A DNA stretch of 64,000 bases, taken from assembly GCA_002917075.1 (NCBI GenBank), contig NTMA01000068.1:1-64000 (forward strand). The letters run 5' to 3'. The notes beneath the pieces were generated by a model. It was given only the letters and a program-made list of their open reading frames with translations, made no database searches and was not told the origin of the DNA. The stretch comes from Hawksworthiomyces lignivorus. Lineage: Eukaryota; Ascomycota; Sordariomycetes; Ophiostomatales; Ophiostomataceae. Both the position numbers and the translations under genes were made by a program. Shown in pieces: positions 47,169 to 56,722 of this stretch. How positions within the stretch are numbered: position 1 is the stretch's first letter; each line of letters starts with the position of its first letter.

Positions 47169-47776
47169 AAAGTAAACAATTGACTAAGCGAAATGAGCCA
47201 ATGAAAAAATTGGTAGTACGCTTAAAGCGGGTTTTCTGGGCAAGGATAGATAGGCCAATAATAAGGCGGTATTTTGTCCAAAAGGGGCAATTTATGGAAA
47301 CGATGTGGCCTAAGGCATTGATTTTACGTTCTTTCTTAACAGAGCAGGGATTAGGGATATTTGAATATATAATATAGATTGTCCGTATTGCCAGCTTACA
47401 AGGCAGGCTCTCGATCATTTTGCTCGACAAACCCGTGACCAATGCGTAAATCTCGGGGTGCGCTTTATCCTGCTTGAAAATATTTGTGCTTCTCTATTTT
47501 CTCTACTCTCAATTTTCCACTCATTTTCTTTCTAAATGCTGGTATCTGACGCGACGTCGCTACGCTTTCCTGCGATCAGGGCGAACAGAATGCTCCCAGA
47601 CGAGGTCTGTGCAGGCGAGCTGGAGACGCAGAGGGCACAAACAGCTACGCAGTACATGTCACCATGATTTCCGGAGCTACTTTCAGTGTGGCTTTGCTCG
47701 ATAGCCTATTGTGATCAAGTAAATTTGCAGTCGTAATCGTAGCAACTAAACTGGTGTTAAAGGTAATATCTAGAGN

Positions 47777-47965
47777 CTGCCAAGTCGTGTAGGCGGGAAA
47801 ACGTCAGGAAGCAGCTGCCGCCTGCACATAGAGCACCGGCGAGGCGTTGGAGGGAGGTCTTCCATATCGGGGAGGCGTAAAGAGTAGGCGTAGCAGCAAA
47901 TTACAGATTCTACAGCGATTTCAGGGTGTATCTACAGGCCACAGATTTCACGATGTAAACAAAGC
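47777..47965 (+). repeat. 189-bp direct repeat, copy 2, next to an N
   Basis: It is the second copy of the 189-bp repeat and begins immediately after the only ambiguous base in the window (N at 47776). The position strongly suggests an assembly join or gap rather than a clean duplication. Confidence 0.95.
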
Positions 47966-48851
47966 TGTGACTACCCCTTACTAAAAGGTTTAGCAGTTAT
48001 CTCTCCTTTTTCAATTAACAATCTGCTCACCTGAACTCAACATAATTTGTATGAGAGACGATCGAGGCCTTTGAAATTATTAGGTGAGGACCGATTGACC
48101 AGGGGCCTTCACTCGGTATGGAGCAATATTTTTGCGGCCTCAAGACGATATCAAAAAGAGGCGTAGAACGAGAGATAGCTTAGAGATAGAATAACAATCA
48201 ACAAGCCCTTTTCACCTCTCTTGTGACACCCCTAAGCTGACATTTAGCCCACGGCTGCTAGAAGGCGCCCTGAAGGTGCAAGACGATCCTACAGCCTAAG
48301 AAGCTCCTCACTGTGCTTACACTCCCGCCCAGAGCGCGGTACGGTGGCCAGAGGCTAGTATTTTTGCATCCATGGGGTCGCCGACTGTGCAGCCGGCTCT
48401 CGTTTCAATGTAGATATGGAACTTGTGACTTTTTAAGTAGTGTATCATTGTCTATAAGAGCCGTTTGGTAGTCAAGAACTTTCGAAAGAATCAATTAAAC
48501 ATATTTTTTCGTTTGTATGGTAGCTTAGGCAAGATACTTCCGTCATATTTATTATCAAACGCAACTACCTGCCCTAGCCTCAGAAATCTTACCAACATAA
48601 ACAAATCCGTTGTTGAAAACATTGTTATACAGGTTGTAGCTGGCCACCCAGACGTTGACATTAGCCAAGTCGTCGGCATTGATATAATTAAAGGGTCCCA
48701 GCAGGTGACAAGGCGAGAGCATGAGATGACTGCCCGCGAGGCCATTTCACGCCATAAGGGCGCTGTTTTCTTGGCCTCTTTCTTTTGTTTACCTAATTGT
48801 TACGGGCTAGGGCCCGGGGTATAGCCTAGGCCGTGCCTAGGGCTTATAAGC

Positions 48852-48926
48852 AGGGGTTGACGGAATAACACTGTCGTGTTATTTCGTACGTATTTTTTGG
48901 TGCAACGGTCAGAAGTGTCAACCCCT
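48852..48926. repeat. Inverted repeat with nested stem-loop
   Basis: AGGGGTTGAC (48852-48861) is repeated in inverted form as GTCAACCCCT (48917-48926). Inside lies AATAACAC-TGTC-GTGTTATT. The outer block ACCCCTCACT recurs at about 48978. This could be the edge of a small transposon or LTR; no complete element is visible. Confidence 0.55.
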
Positions 48927-49599
48927 CACTTGAGCGGTACTACCACAAGTACAAAGTATCTTACTTCTAAGAGACAAACCCCTCACTGCAGGGGACGCCA
49001 AAAATGGTCGCACTTGCCTACTGAAAACGGCGGCCAGAACAGCAGCCCCTGCCCCTAACCTGTAAACTCCCCTCCAAAGACGTAGCACACATAAATCTTC
49101 GCAGACGTGCTAAAGTTAATAGGTTAAGATGGCGTCTTTCCACGATGTAATGGTGGCATAACTCTGCAACTCTCAGGCCAATCATAAGAAACGCACTGGA
49201 ATAGCTGCATGTACTTAGAAACTAGAACCGAGGCGATAACAATTAAGCATTATCTGAAAAGTCTCCATAAACTTTTATATATATTTTCCTTCGCTGTCGC
49301 ATTCTTAAATTCGAGGATAACTTAGAAAAACGTGCTGCTATGGAGAAAAGGGAAATTCATGACCAACTTGTTAATAGAATCCATGTGGCTGCACCCTTTT
49401 CCGCATGAACGCATTTGCATTTCGAGAAGAAAAAAAAATGAAAACAAATCCAAAAGAATTTCGATAACCGACGCAAAATATCAAAATATCGATCGACTGA
49501 AACAATTTTTGTTTAGGAAGTACTTAGGGCGAATTCGGCCCCATCGTTCACCAACGAGCAGCTGTACAGGTGTCATAAACACCGGCACTTCCTATCGAC

Positions 49600-50847
49600 A
49601 TGGCGCCACAAACAACTGCAGTAGGGGAAAGATCTGAACTTGTTGTTCTTCCATTGTCAGCATGCGTGTCTCTGAGTGATATAGAACAGGTGGCCCACGC
49701 CCGGCTCTCGCCGAGGGCCGCAGCCTACTACGACACGGCCGCAGAATCTCAGGATGCGCTATATCGGAATCGGCGCGACTGGAGCCGCATTTCCTTCAGG
49801 CCGCGTGTGTTGCGCAATGTTGCTCAAGTCTCAATGCGTACCAAAATTATGGGTTTTGACAGCAGCTTGCCCATCTTCATTGCGCCCGCAGCAGCAGCCG
49901 GTCTCGGCCACGAAGATGGAGAGTTATGCTTAGCGCGCGGGGCTGCCCGCATGGACATAGCCCAATGTGTCTCCAGCGTCTCATCGGTGCCGCCCAGGGA
50001 TATCATGGCCGGTTTCTTGGACGATGCAGAACGGAGGGGCGGCGCATTATTTTTCCAGTTGTACGTGCCCAAAGTCAAGAAGAATGCCCTTAAACGGATT
50101 GAGATGGCCAAACAGGCCGGATTTCAGGCGTTGGTGGTAACGGTCGACGCACCAGTAATTGGGAAGCGCGATAGAGACGACCGATTTAGAGAACTTGCCA
50201 ACTACAAAGCACGCGGTTCCAAACCAGACGTGTCTCCTCCCACCCCACCTCTACCTGGGAGAGAGGCTGGGACTTTACGGGCTGCTCACAATCCTACCCT
50301 AGATTGGTCCGACTTGGCGTGGATTCGGGACAGCTGGGGCAGTAAGCCTATCATAATCAAAGGAATCCAGACGGCTGAGGATGCTCTCGAGGCAACGCGC
50401 TACGGTGTAGACGGTATCTATCTGAGCAACCACGGCGGCCGCCAATTAGACTTTGCGCCTAGCGCGGTCCAAACACTAATTGAGATTAGACAAAGCTGTC
50501 CGGAGGTCTTCCATAAGACAGATGTATATGTGGATGGCGGCGTAACGAGAGGTTCTGATGTTGTCAAGGCCTTATGCTTAGGTGCTCGCGGAGTTGGTCT
50601 CGGGCGTGGGTTCCTTTACGCACTGAGTGCGTTTGGAACCGATGGTGTTTTGAAAACCATTAGCAGTGCGTATTCCCACTCCGTGCTATTCTTCAGAAAC
50701 TTGCAGCTAACCCAGATTTACCACTGTGAAGTTCTCAGCGATGAAATTCAGACTACCTTCAGACTCCTTGGTGTGACCGATGTGTCTCAGTTAAGCCCAA
50801 AGTACATCAACCTCTCAGAGTTTGGGATGCTACAGGGGAAACTTTGA
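49600..50847 (+). CDS. FMN-dependent alpha-hydroxy-acid oxidase/dehydrogenase
   Basis: A single exon encodes 415 residues, covering the whole FMN_dh TIM barrel. Visible features are the N-terminal YYDTAAES block, the FMN-contacting APAAAAGL segment, FFQLYV, VTVDAPV, IIKGIQT, the catalytic base His278 in YLSNHGGRQLDF, and the phosphate-binding DGGVTRGSDVVK and GARGVGLGRGFLYAL. There is no cytochrome b5 domain, so it is not a flavocytochrome b2. It is closer to stand-alone lactate, glycolate or mandelate oxidases. Substrate choice cannot be read from the sequence. No C-terminal peroxisomal SKL-type tripeptide is present (it ends GKL). The frame is intact despite the degenerate surroundings, which suggests selection. 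Confidence 0.9.
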   Translation: MAPQTTAVGERSELVVLPLSACVSLSDIEQVAHARLSPRAAAYYDTAAESQDALYRNRRDWSRISFRPRVLRNVAQVSMRTKIMGFDSSLPIFIAPAAAAGLGHEDGELCLARGAARMDIAQCVSSVSSVPPRDIMAGFLDDAERRGGALFFQLYVPKVKKNALKRIEMAKQAGFQALVVTVDAPVIGKRDRDDRFRELANYKARGSKPDVSPPTPPLPGREAGTLRAAHNPTLDWSDLAWIRDSWGSKPIIIKGIQTAEDALEATRYGVDGIYLSNHGGRQLDFAPSAVQTLIEIRQSCPEVFHKTDVYVDGGVTRGSDVVKALCLGARGVGLGRGFLYALSAFGTDGVLKTISSAYSHSVLFFRNLQLTQIYHCEVLSDEIQTTFRLLGVTDVSQLSPKYINLSEFGMLQGKL

Positions 50848-51380
50848 CCAAAGCGTCGTCAGATCAAAATGGTCGAAACGAATAACAATCTAACGAATAC
50901 AATAGCATTTGTGAAAGTAACATATGCTTTTTGAATAATGCACATGCATTGCTAATATTAATGACTTTGCTAGTGATATTATGAACATAGTCCAATAACG
51001 AGGATTGAGTAAAGACTAGTCTATTGCTTTATTTCTTAATTTAAGTAATTTGAAAACTGGCGGAGAAGGCTTTAATGGACTTTTAGAGCACGGGGAAAGA
51101 GTGCTGCTCTTATGTCTTGGTATGGAGGTAATTGGCAGGAAGGTATATGCTTCTATTGTACATGCAAATAGTTCTACTTTGTTATCTGAGTTAAATAGAC
51201 TCCATTTTTGGGGGGCAGTATATCACTTGCAAAGCCCTAAATAACCTTAAGAGAACGCCAGATAAAATTCTGGAATACTTTCTCAGGATCTGTTCCATCT
51301 CGGCGGAGTGAAACACTACTTCTAATTTGTCTTATGCTTCCTTCGAATCTGCTACGCTGGTGGTTAGCAGCGACCTCGAC
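50848..51380. other. Convergent AT-rich spacer
   Basis: The 533-bp spacer lies between the convergent oxidase and FTR1 genes. A 64-codon frame at 51050-51244 has no recognisable features. Confidence 0.55.
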
Positions 51381-52633
51381 TTAGACGGTACCATTGCTCT
51401 GCGCTGGACCGTCTGCCCCTGGAACATCTACAACAAGGACAGAAGTTTCGACACGCTCTGTCTCTGGTAACTTTGGAGGCAACAGTGGCCAATGGCCATT
51501 TTTCTCATTGTATCGCATCAGCCCAAAAGCCACGATAACACAGATCCAGTACACGTTGTACGTGATAACGCTGCTATATGTTGCCGAATTTGTCCAGCCG
51601 AAAATACCATTGAAGATGCCCCAGCCATAACCGCCTTGGTAGTCTGGATTACAGCACTGGAATATATTAGCCGGAGACATGCAAATACAGTCATCGGCGT
51701 TATCCTTACGTTGATATGCCAGACACTGCGGGAAATATCGTAAGAACCTGGTCCAGAGCCAGTCTCTGACGCATCTGGTCCAACACGACTATTCCAGTGC
51801 GCTTGCTCAAAATAGCTAACGGAGCGAGCAATCAGGCCGGCTGCAACAAGATATAACAGGGCCGTTGAAGCGATAAGAAATATCTGGATCGTAGCAAAGG
51901 ATCCGCCCCTACAGATCTTTAGCGGCTCTGTGGTTATATATCGCTGAGGTTATTGGAATAGGCACGTACTTGTACAAAAGGAACCCAACAATGCAGCCAC
52001 ATATTAGACCTACAACAACAGGCAAAGGCACAGCAGATGCGGGAGCCGAAAATGTGACGCCTGCAATAAACACGATGCCTTCGATTCCTTCGCGAGCCAC
52101 GGTAAAGAAAGCGAGCACGAAGACGATGTATTTGCCGCTAATCCGTCTAAGCTTACTCTTGGTACCGTCTCTCTCGTTCGGTTCTTCTAGAGCTTTGGAG
52201 ATCTTGGCTTGCCACTTCTCTTGCATTTTGCTGATACGAAGCATGGCAGCACCGACAAATGTGATGATGAGTGCCGCTACGAGGTAGAATGCACCTTCAT
52301 AGTAATACTCCGCCGAGTTCCACACATTTTTTCCCACACGGTAAAAAGTGCCTATGATGGCACCCCCGACGACAAGGCACAGAAGAAAGCCAAGGACTGC
52401 TCCAAGCCACACCTAATTGCCGAGCAATACCGTCATTATTAGTACAGAGTTGTACAGAAAGAGCGTATGAGACGAACTTGTTTAACCAGAGCTTTATATG
52501 CTATAGCTGTGTCCGGAGAGGCGCCCAAAGTTTTCTTGAGGAAAGCCAGCATAACAGCCACGACAATTCCGGCTTCGATTGACTCCCGGAAAACCACCAA
52601 AAAAATAGCGACCGAGAAAACATTGGCCGGCAT
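51381..52633 (-). CDS. ftr1: High-affinity iron permease FTR1
   Basis: Four exons, 52478-52633, 51970-52412, 51710-51908 and 51381-51656 (complement), encode 357 residues, and every join restores the family sequence (KQVWLG, LLYKGGSF, WHINCCNP). Seven transmembrane segments are expected. Both iron-coordinating REXXE motifs are present: RESIE (residues 16-20) and REGIE (159-163). Ftr1 works as a complex with a multicopper ferroxidase (Fet3) at the plasma membrane, taking up iron under starvation. No ferroxidase gene lies beside it in this window, unlike the divergent fetC/ftrA arrangement of many fungi. The first intron has a weak donor, GTTCGT. A possible GATA repressor site lies about 100 bp upstream of the start. 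Confidence 0.92.
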
Positions 52634-54296
52634 TTTGTGCCTCGTAATTTAGAAAACAAGGAAATGATGAAGGTATATATCAAATCGAGTACATGTAGTA
52701 TTAAGATATTTGCATCGCTTAATGTGCCAAAGTCAGATAAACGCAGCTTAGCAAAGAAAAGGCCAGCGAAAACATTGGTGTACATTACTGTCCGGCCTTT
52801 CCTTAGAACCGAACAACCGGCGACACGACTTAGTGTGGTAGATATATAAATTTCCCTCGCGTGCATTGGACCAATTCCAGTGTTCGCGCCGTCTCCACAT
52901 TGAAGATATTTTACCACTAGCGCCAAAACGTGCCCGCCGAGGAACAAAACTATTGTCTTGTCGTTCTCTTGTCCGAGCTCTCGGGCACCATGGAATGCCA
53001 TATTTTACTCCATAGTCCGTATACCTTCTAAAATCGTCACAAAATAGCCACGGATACCCCCTTGCATGTAGCGACCAGAAAATTCACTGGAAAAATCAGT
53101 ACAAACTTCCTCCAATCAGTCTCCAAAACATAATATTTCTATATAAGTAACTCATCTTCCTAAAATAAGAAAAGAATCCAAAAAAGTCATACGACATCGT
53201 AGCTCCGAGCCGAGCTGATCGGCCACATAACACATGCAGCGCTTGGCATCCCTTAATATGGCCCGAACGCCCGCCAAGATTTACACCGGCCGGTATCCTC
53301 ACTTTTCAATGAAACAAACAGCACCAAAATTCTCGTACAGAATAGAATTAGAAAAGAACTAGAAGTGAGCAGTTTTCAGACATTGGTCTCGATGTCCGAG
53401 CGACGACATCGTATATATTGACCCCGAGTGTATGTTATGTATATTTTCACTATTTTTTTTTTTAAAATTTTTTTTTTAGAAAAAAGGTCCAAATAACCTT
53501 TTCATAACGGGATGTATATCTAGATACTTTTGACTTTAAATTATTCTTGGAATTATTCTCACTGGTATTTTTTATCAAAAATAGCAGCTCAAACAGCAAC
53601 GCGACACTTCATGTAAGATTGACTTGCTACGTGATCAAAGGAATTGTGGTAGCAGGATATTATAATTGACCTAGCTACAGAAAGATTTACATAAAACAAA
53701 ACTGCAGGCAGTTTGACTGCCTATATTAGGGGAAAAGACTGTCTTTGTGGATGCTGTCTAATGTCTGGTTAGACATATACAGAGGTTGTGTACTGTGTTT
53801 GGATTTGGCAGATTTATTTGAAAATAGCTAAGAAGTATTCTCAGGCCACAAGACAAAGCCTTAGCAAGATATTGTATCTAGAAAACTATATTTAATATTG
53901 CATCCAGTTTAGCTTATTTAACGACTCGCTTATCTAGTAAAGCCACAGCAGGTCAAGCGCAATTTGTAAAGAAAGCCATCTCAACCTGGGTGAGGCATAG
54001 GCTACGATACCAACTCTCTCAATCGCTTATCTTTCTTAAATATGCCTAGCAATGGCTGAGATAGAACAGTGTGCACTGTTTTACTGCGCTTTCAATTATT
54101 ATATCTGTATATGAGAATTAATAATATTTCAATCGAATTATAAGTTGGCGGAGAGTTTACGGAGAGTTTTTTCACCTGCCTCTATGATTATAATTAGCTT
54201 CGCTTTCAGTTCTAACAAGTGCTTCATTCGTCTGAGTTCTCATGATTCAATTTAAAATTTAAAATTTGACAAGAACTGACAGTAAATCATAGCAGG
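52634..54296. other. AT-rich gene-free stretch
   Basis: The 1.7-kb region holds the FTR1 promoter on the left. The middle (about 53400-54300) is visibly very AT-rich, with T and A tracts near 53452-53482 and no reading frame of note. This composition fits an old mutated repeat, but I cannot identify a parent element. Confidence 0.5.
52732..52740 (+). promoter_or_regulatory. Candidate iron-responsive GATA-factor site
   Basis: GTCAGATAA matches eight of nine positions of the published SreA/SRE-type consensus ATCWGATAA. It lies about 100 bp upstream of the FTR1 start codon. A nine-base near match can arise by chance. Confidence 0.35.
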
Positions 54297-55645
54297 ATGG
54301 TTAAGGTGGCTATTGCAGGCGCGACCTCGGGTGAGCCTTCTATTCTAGAAGTTTGTGCGACCTTAAGCATAAAATTGACTAATCTAATTTCTTTCAGGTT
54401 TGGCTCGGGAAGTCATCGACGTACTTGTCAAAGATCAGAAACACGAAGTCTTAGCTTAGTGCAGGAACGTTAGTGATGCTGCTGGCAGAGGTATGCCAAC
54501 TGGTCTAGAGACTTACTGTGTGATGTGTAGGATCCAGCTCTTTTCCCCAAGTAGGCAGGCGTCACTTGAGTCCAAACAGCTTTTGAGGACAAAGGACAGC
54601 TTGTGAAATTATTCAATGGGGTCGAAGTGGTTCTCAACTTCATTGTTGTCTCCAACGATCCCAACAATGCAGTGTCAAAGCTCCTGGTGGACGCGGCAGT
54701 CGAGGCCGGAGTCACATGCTTTGCACCGAGCGAATGGGCCATGTAAGTTCATCTCATGAAAGAAAATCTGAAATCGCCTATAAACACAGCGAAGATGTAT
54801 ATGCGTATCATGAGACCGCATGCTAATTTATTGATCAGGAGCCAGAAACTTTACGATATAATTGATACTGTTCCTTGGTACCGTGGTAAGCTGGAGATGT
54901 AGGAATATCTACGCGAAATAAACAAGAAGAAGAAGGTATATCTTGTTTTATGAACTATCATGCAACCTATGTTAGTTGATAACAATATCCATACTAATGC
55001 TATCCCTGTAGGTAATTGAGTATTGTTTTTTCCAGCCTGGAGCATTCATGGAGTACGCCGCATTTCCACGTGAAACATCGAAACATGTTCCGCCGTTGCA
55101 GAGTTTGTGGAAATCGGATCCACCGCTCGTTTTAGCTGTAAAAGGCCATGAAGACCATCCTGTCACTTTAACAAGTGTCAGAGACATTGCTGGAGTGGTC
55201 CGACGTGCCATCGAATACAAAGGCGAGTGGCCAGAAATCGGTGGCATCAGAGGACAAGTGGTCAGCCTTCACCAGTACAAGCAAAACGTCGAGAAGATCA
55301 CAGGTGAGTTTTGTTTAGGTTTTGACTCACCATTATAGGCGCTCTTGTTTCCCCTCCAATGGCCCAGGCTCTAATTGCTTTTTATTTCATGCAGGCAAGC
55401 AAGTTCAAGTCGATCTTGTGGGTCCATCCGACCTGGATGCTGGTGTTCTTAATGTGGAGCCACCTTTGCTCTCACACCCTTCCATTCCCGAGGACCAACT
55501 AGAAGCGTTTCAAAAGCCAGGCTGGATTGGAATTCTGACTGCCATATCTAATGGTGCTTGGCATGTTACTGATGAGTGGAATAAACTTTTACCAGACTAT
55601 AAATTCATCACCCTTGAAAATGTTATCGAGCTAGCTTTACGTTGA
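54297..55645 (+). pseudogene. Decayed NmrA-like (isoflavone reductase-like) gene
   Basis: The start MVKVAIAGATSG at 54297, an intron, and LAREVIDVLVKD show a typical NmrA N-terminus. In-frame stops follow at 54457-54459 (TAG, where LxRN is expected), 54567-54569 (TGA, where the family has Trp before VQTAFEDKGQ) and 54900-54902 (TAG, before EYLREINK). Between them the sequence remains recognisable (LFNGVEVVLN, AGVTCFAPSEWAM), and the last two exons (about 55019-55303 and 55395-55645) are open: FFQPGAFMEYAAFP, then WHVTDEWNKLLPDY and a normal stop. Splice signals are still visible (GTGAGT at 55304, GCAG at 55391). With three nonsense codons it cannot make the full protein. It is a different NmrA subgroup from the intact gene at 43776. 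Confidence 0.85.
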
Positions 55646-55873
55646 AATAGATAGTTTTCTTGAATTGAGTCTATGTACAGAAGTTGCAAGTCTAGTGAAC
55701 TTTGCATAAGCCGTTTAAAATTCTGACGCATTCCTATCCTTCATTTCTAAATACAATTAAAGCAATTATTGTGCTCTAAGTGTGTTGCTTGAGTATGCTT
55801 CAAGTGAAATCATTCAAAGCGGCAGACGCTAAAATTTCCTATAGAAAAAGAATCGCGATGCGAAACTCCAGAC

Positions 55874-56722
55874 TTATGAGGTAGGATGATAATTGGCCAT
55901 GACGAGGGCCTCCTTAGAATAAGCCTGGTCAAGGAACCAGCCCTCGTTCTGCAGCAGCGTCTTCAGCTGAGTAAGTCCTGTTGACGCAAAGGTGTAGTTG
56001 TCTGTCTTGAAGGACGCCTCCACAAGATACTGAATGCCGGTGCCGCTGGAATTCTCGATGGGCCAGATCTCGATGTCGAGATCCACACCATTCCACGTAC
56101 CAGAAGAGCGCTTGGTGAGAATGGGGCCATAGATGACGCCAGAAGCTAGCTCCGTAGTACCCCAGCCATTGGACACCCAGTCGTCAAACATGCCGGGTGC
56201 ATTAGAGATGAGCATATTGCGCGAATCCTTCTCGCTCGGGTCATCGGTGCCACTGTAGCCCTTGGACGAGGCAGAGTAGTCACGGGAGATTGACAGCTCT
56301 TGAAAAGTGAGATACCAGTCCACCTGTGCCTGGTAGTTGCCCTGGCCAGAGTTCCAGCCATCTCCATAGGCTGTGTTCAAAGCACCAGTTATGTCTCCGT
56401 TGCTGATGGGAAGACGCCACTTGTACGTAAGATCGAAGCCGCTCTCATTCTCAATGTTGCGGATACGGCAGCTCCAGCCCTCGCCGTAAAGATCCTCATT
56501 GACAGTATCAATGTATTGCACATTGATCTTTGTCACAGTTGTTGGCATGGCAAATTCAGAAATTACAGGAGTGGTAAGCCTGTTGTTGGAATCAAGAACC
56601 ACAGTGGGATCCAATAACAGATGCACCTCGTAGTTGGGAACCATGGGGCCAGAGGAGGCAAATGCTGCGGGCAAAGTAAAGGCCGCAAGAGCGGCCCAGA
56701 CAGCCGTAAATTGGCGAGGCAT
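55874..56722 (-). CDS. Secreted protein with a CYTH-like fold (inferred)
   Basis: A single exon encodes 282 residues. The ATG at 56722 gives a clean signal peptide (MPRQFTAVWAALAAFTLPAA, cleavage near residue 22); an upstream in-frame ATG at 56797 would place a second hydrophobic stretch before it and is less likely. The mature part starts with an NYEVHLLLDP strand, then KINVQYIDT, LYGEGWSCRIRNIE, DLTYKWRLPI and later LDIEIWPIE and YLVEASFKT. The order strand, Asp-Thr before LYxxGWxxRIR, and alternating charged strands resembles the CYTH/triphosphate-tunnel fold, but the usual ExExK motif is degenerate (EVHLL). Predicted N-glycosylation sites (NES, NSS, NYT) fit secretion. The function is unknown, and the fold call is an inference from pattern only. 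Confidence 0.75.
   Translation of the reverse strand: MPRQFTAVWAALAAFTLPAAFASSGPMVPNYEVHLLLDPTVVLDSNNRLTTPVISEFAMPTTVTKINVQYIDTVNEDLYGEGWSCRIRNIENESGFDLTYKWRLPISNGDITGALNTAYGDGWNSGQGNYQAQVDWYLTFQELSISRDYSASSKGYSGTDDPSEKDSRNMLISNAPGMFDDWVSNGWGTTELASGVIYGPILTKRSSGTWNGVDLDIEIWPIENSSGTGIQYLVEASFKTDNYTFASTGLTQLKTLLQNEGWFLDQAYSKEALVMANYHPTS

Larger units (their letters stand above)
47084..49599. other. AT-rich degenerate region, likely transposon debris
   Basis: No intact gene is supported. Contents besides the direct repeats are: AT-rich short frames (47113-47442); a 43-codon frame from 47536 with a C/T-rich leader, cut off before the N; a 63-codon minus-strand frame (48555-48746) that reads like protein but lacks a start; an inverted repeat near 48852-48926 preceded by a TATA-like CTTATAAG; and AT-rich promoter sequence for the gene at 49600. 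Confidence 0.5.

Noticed and set aside
52501..53001. 166-codon minus-strand frame overlapping FTR1 exon 1
   Set aside because: It runs through FTR1 exon 1 in another frame and through its promoter, with no domain; FTR1 explains the exon.
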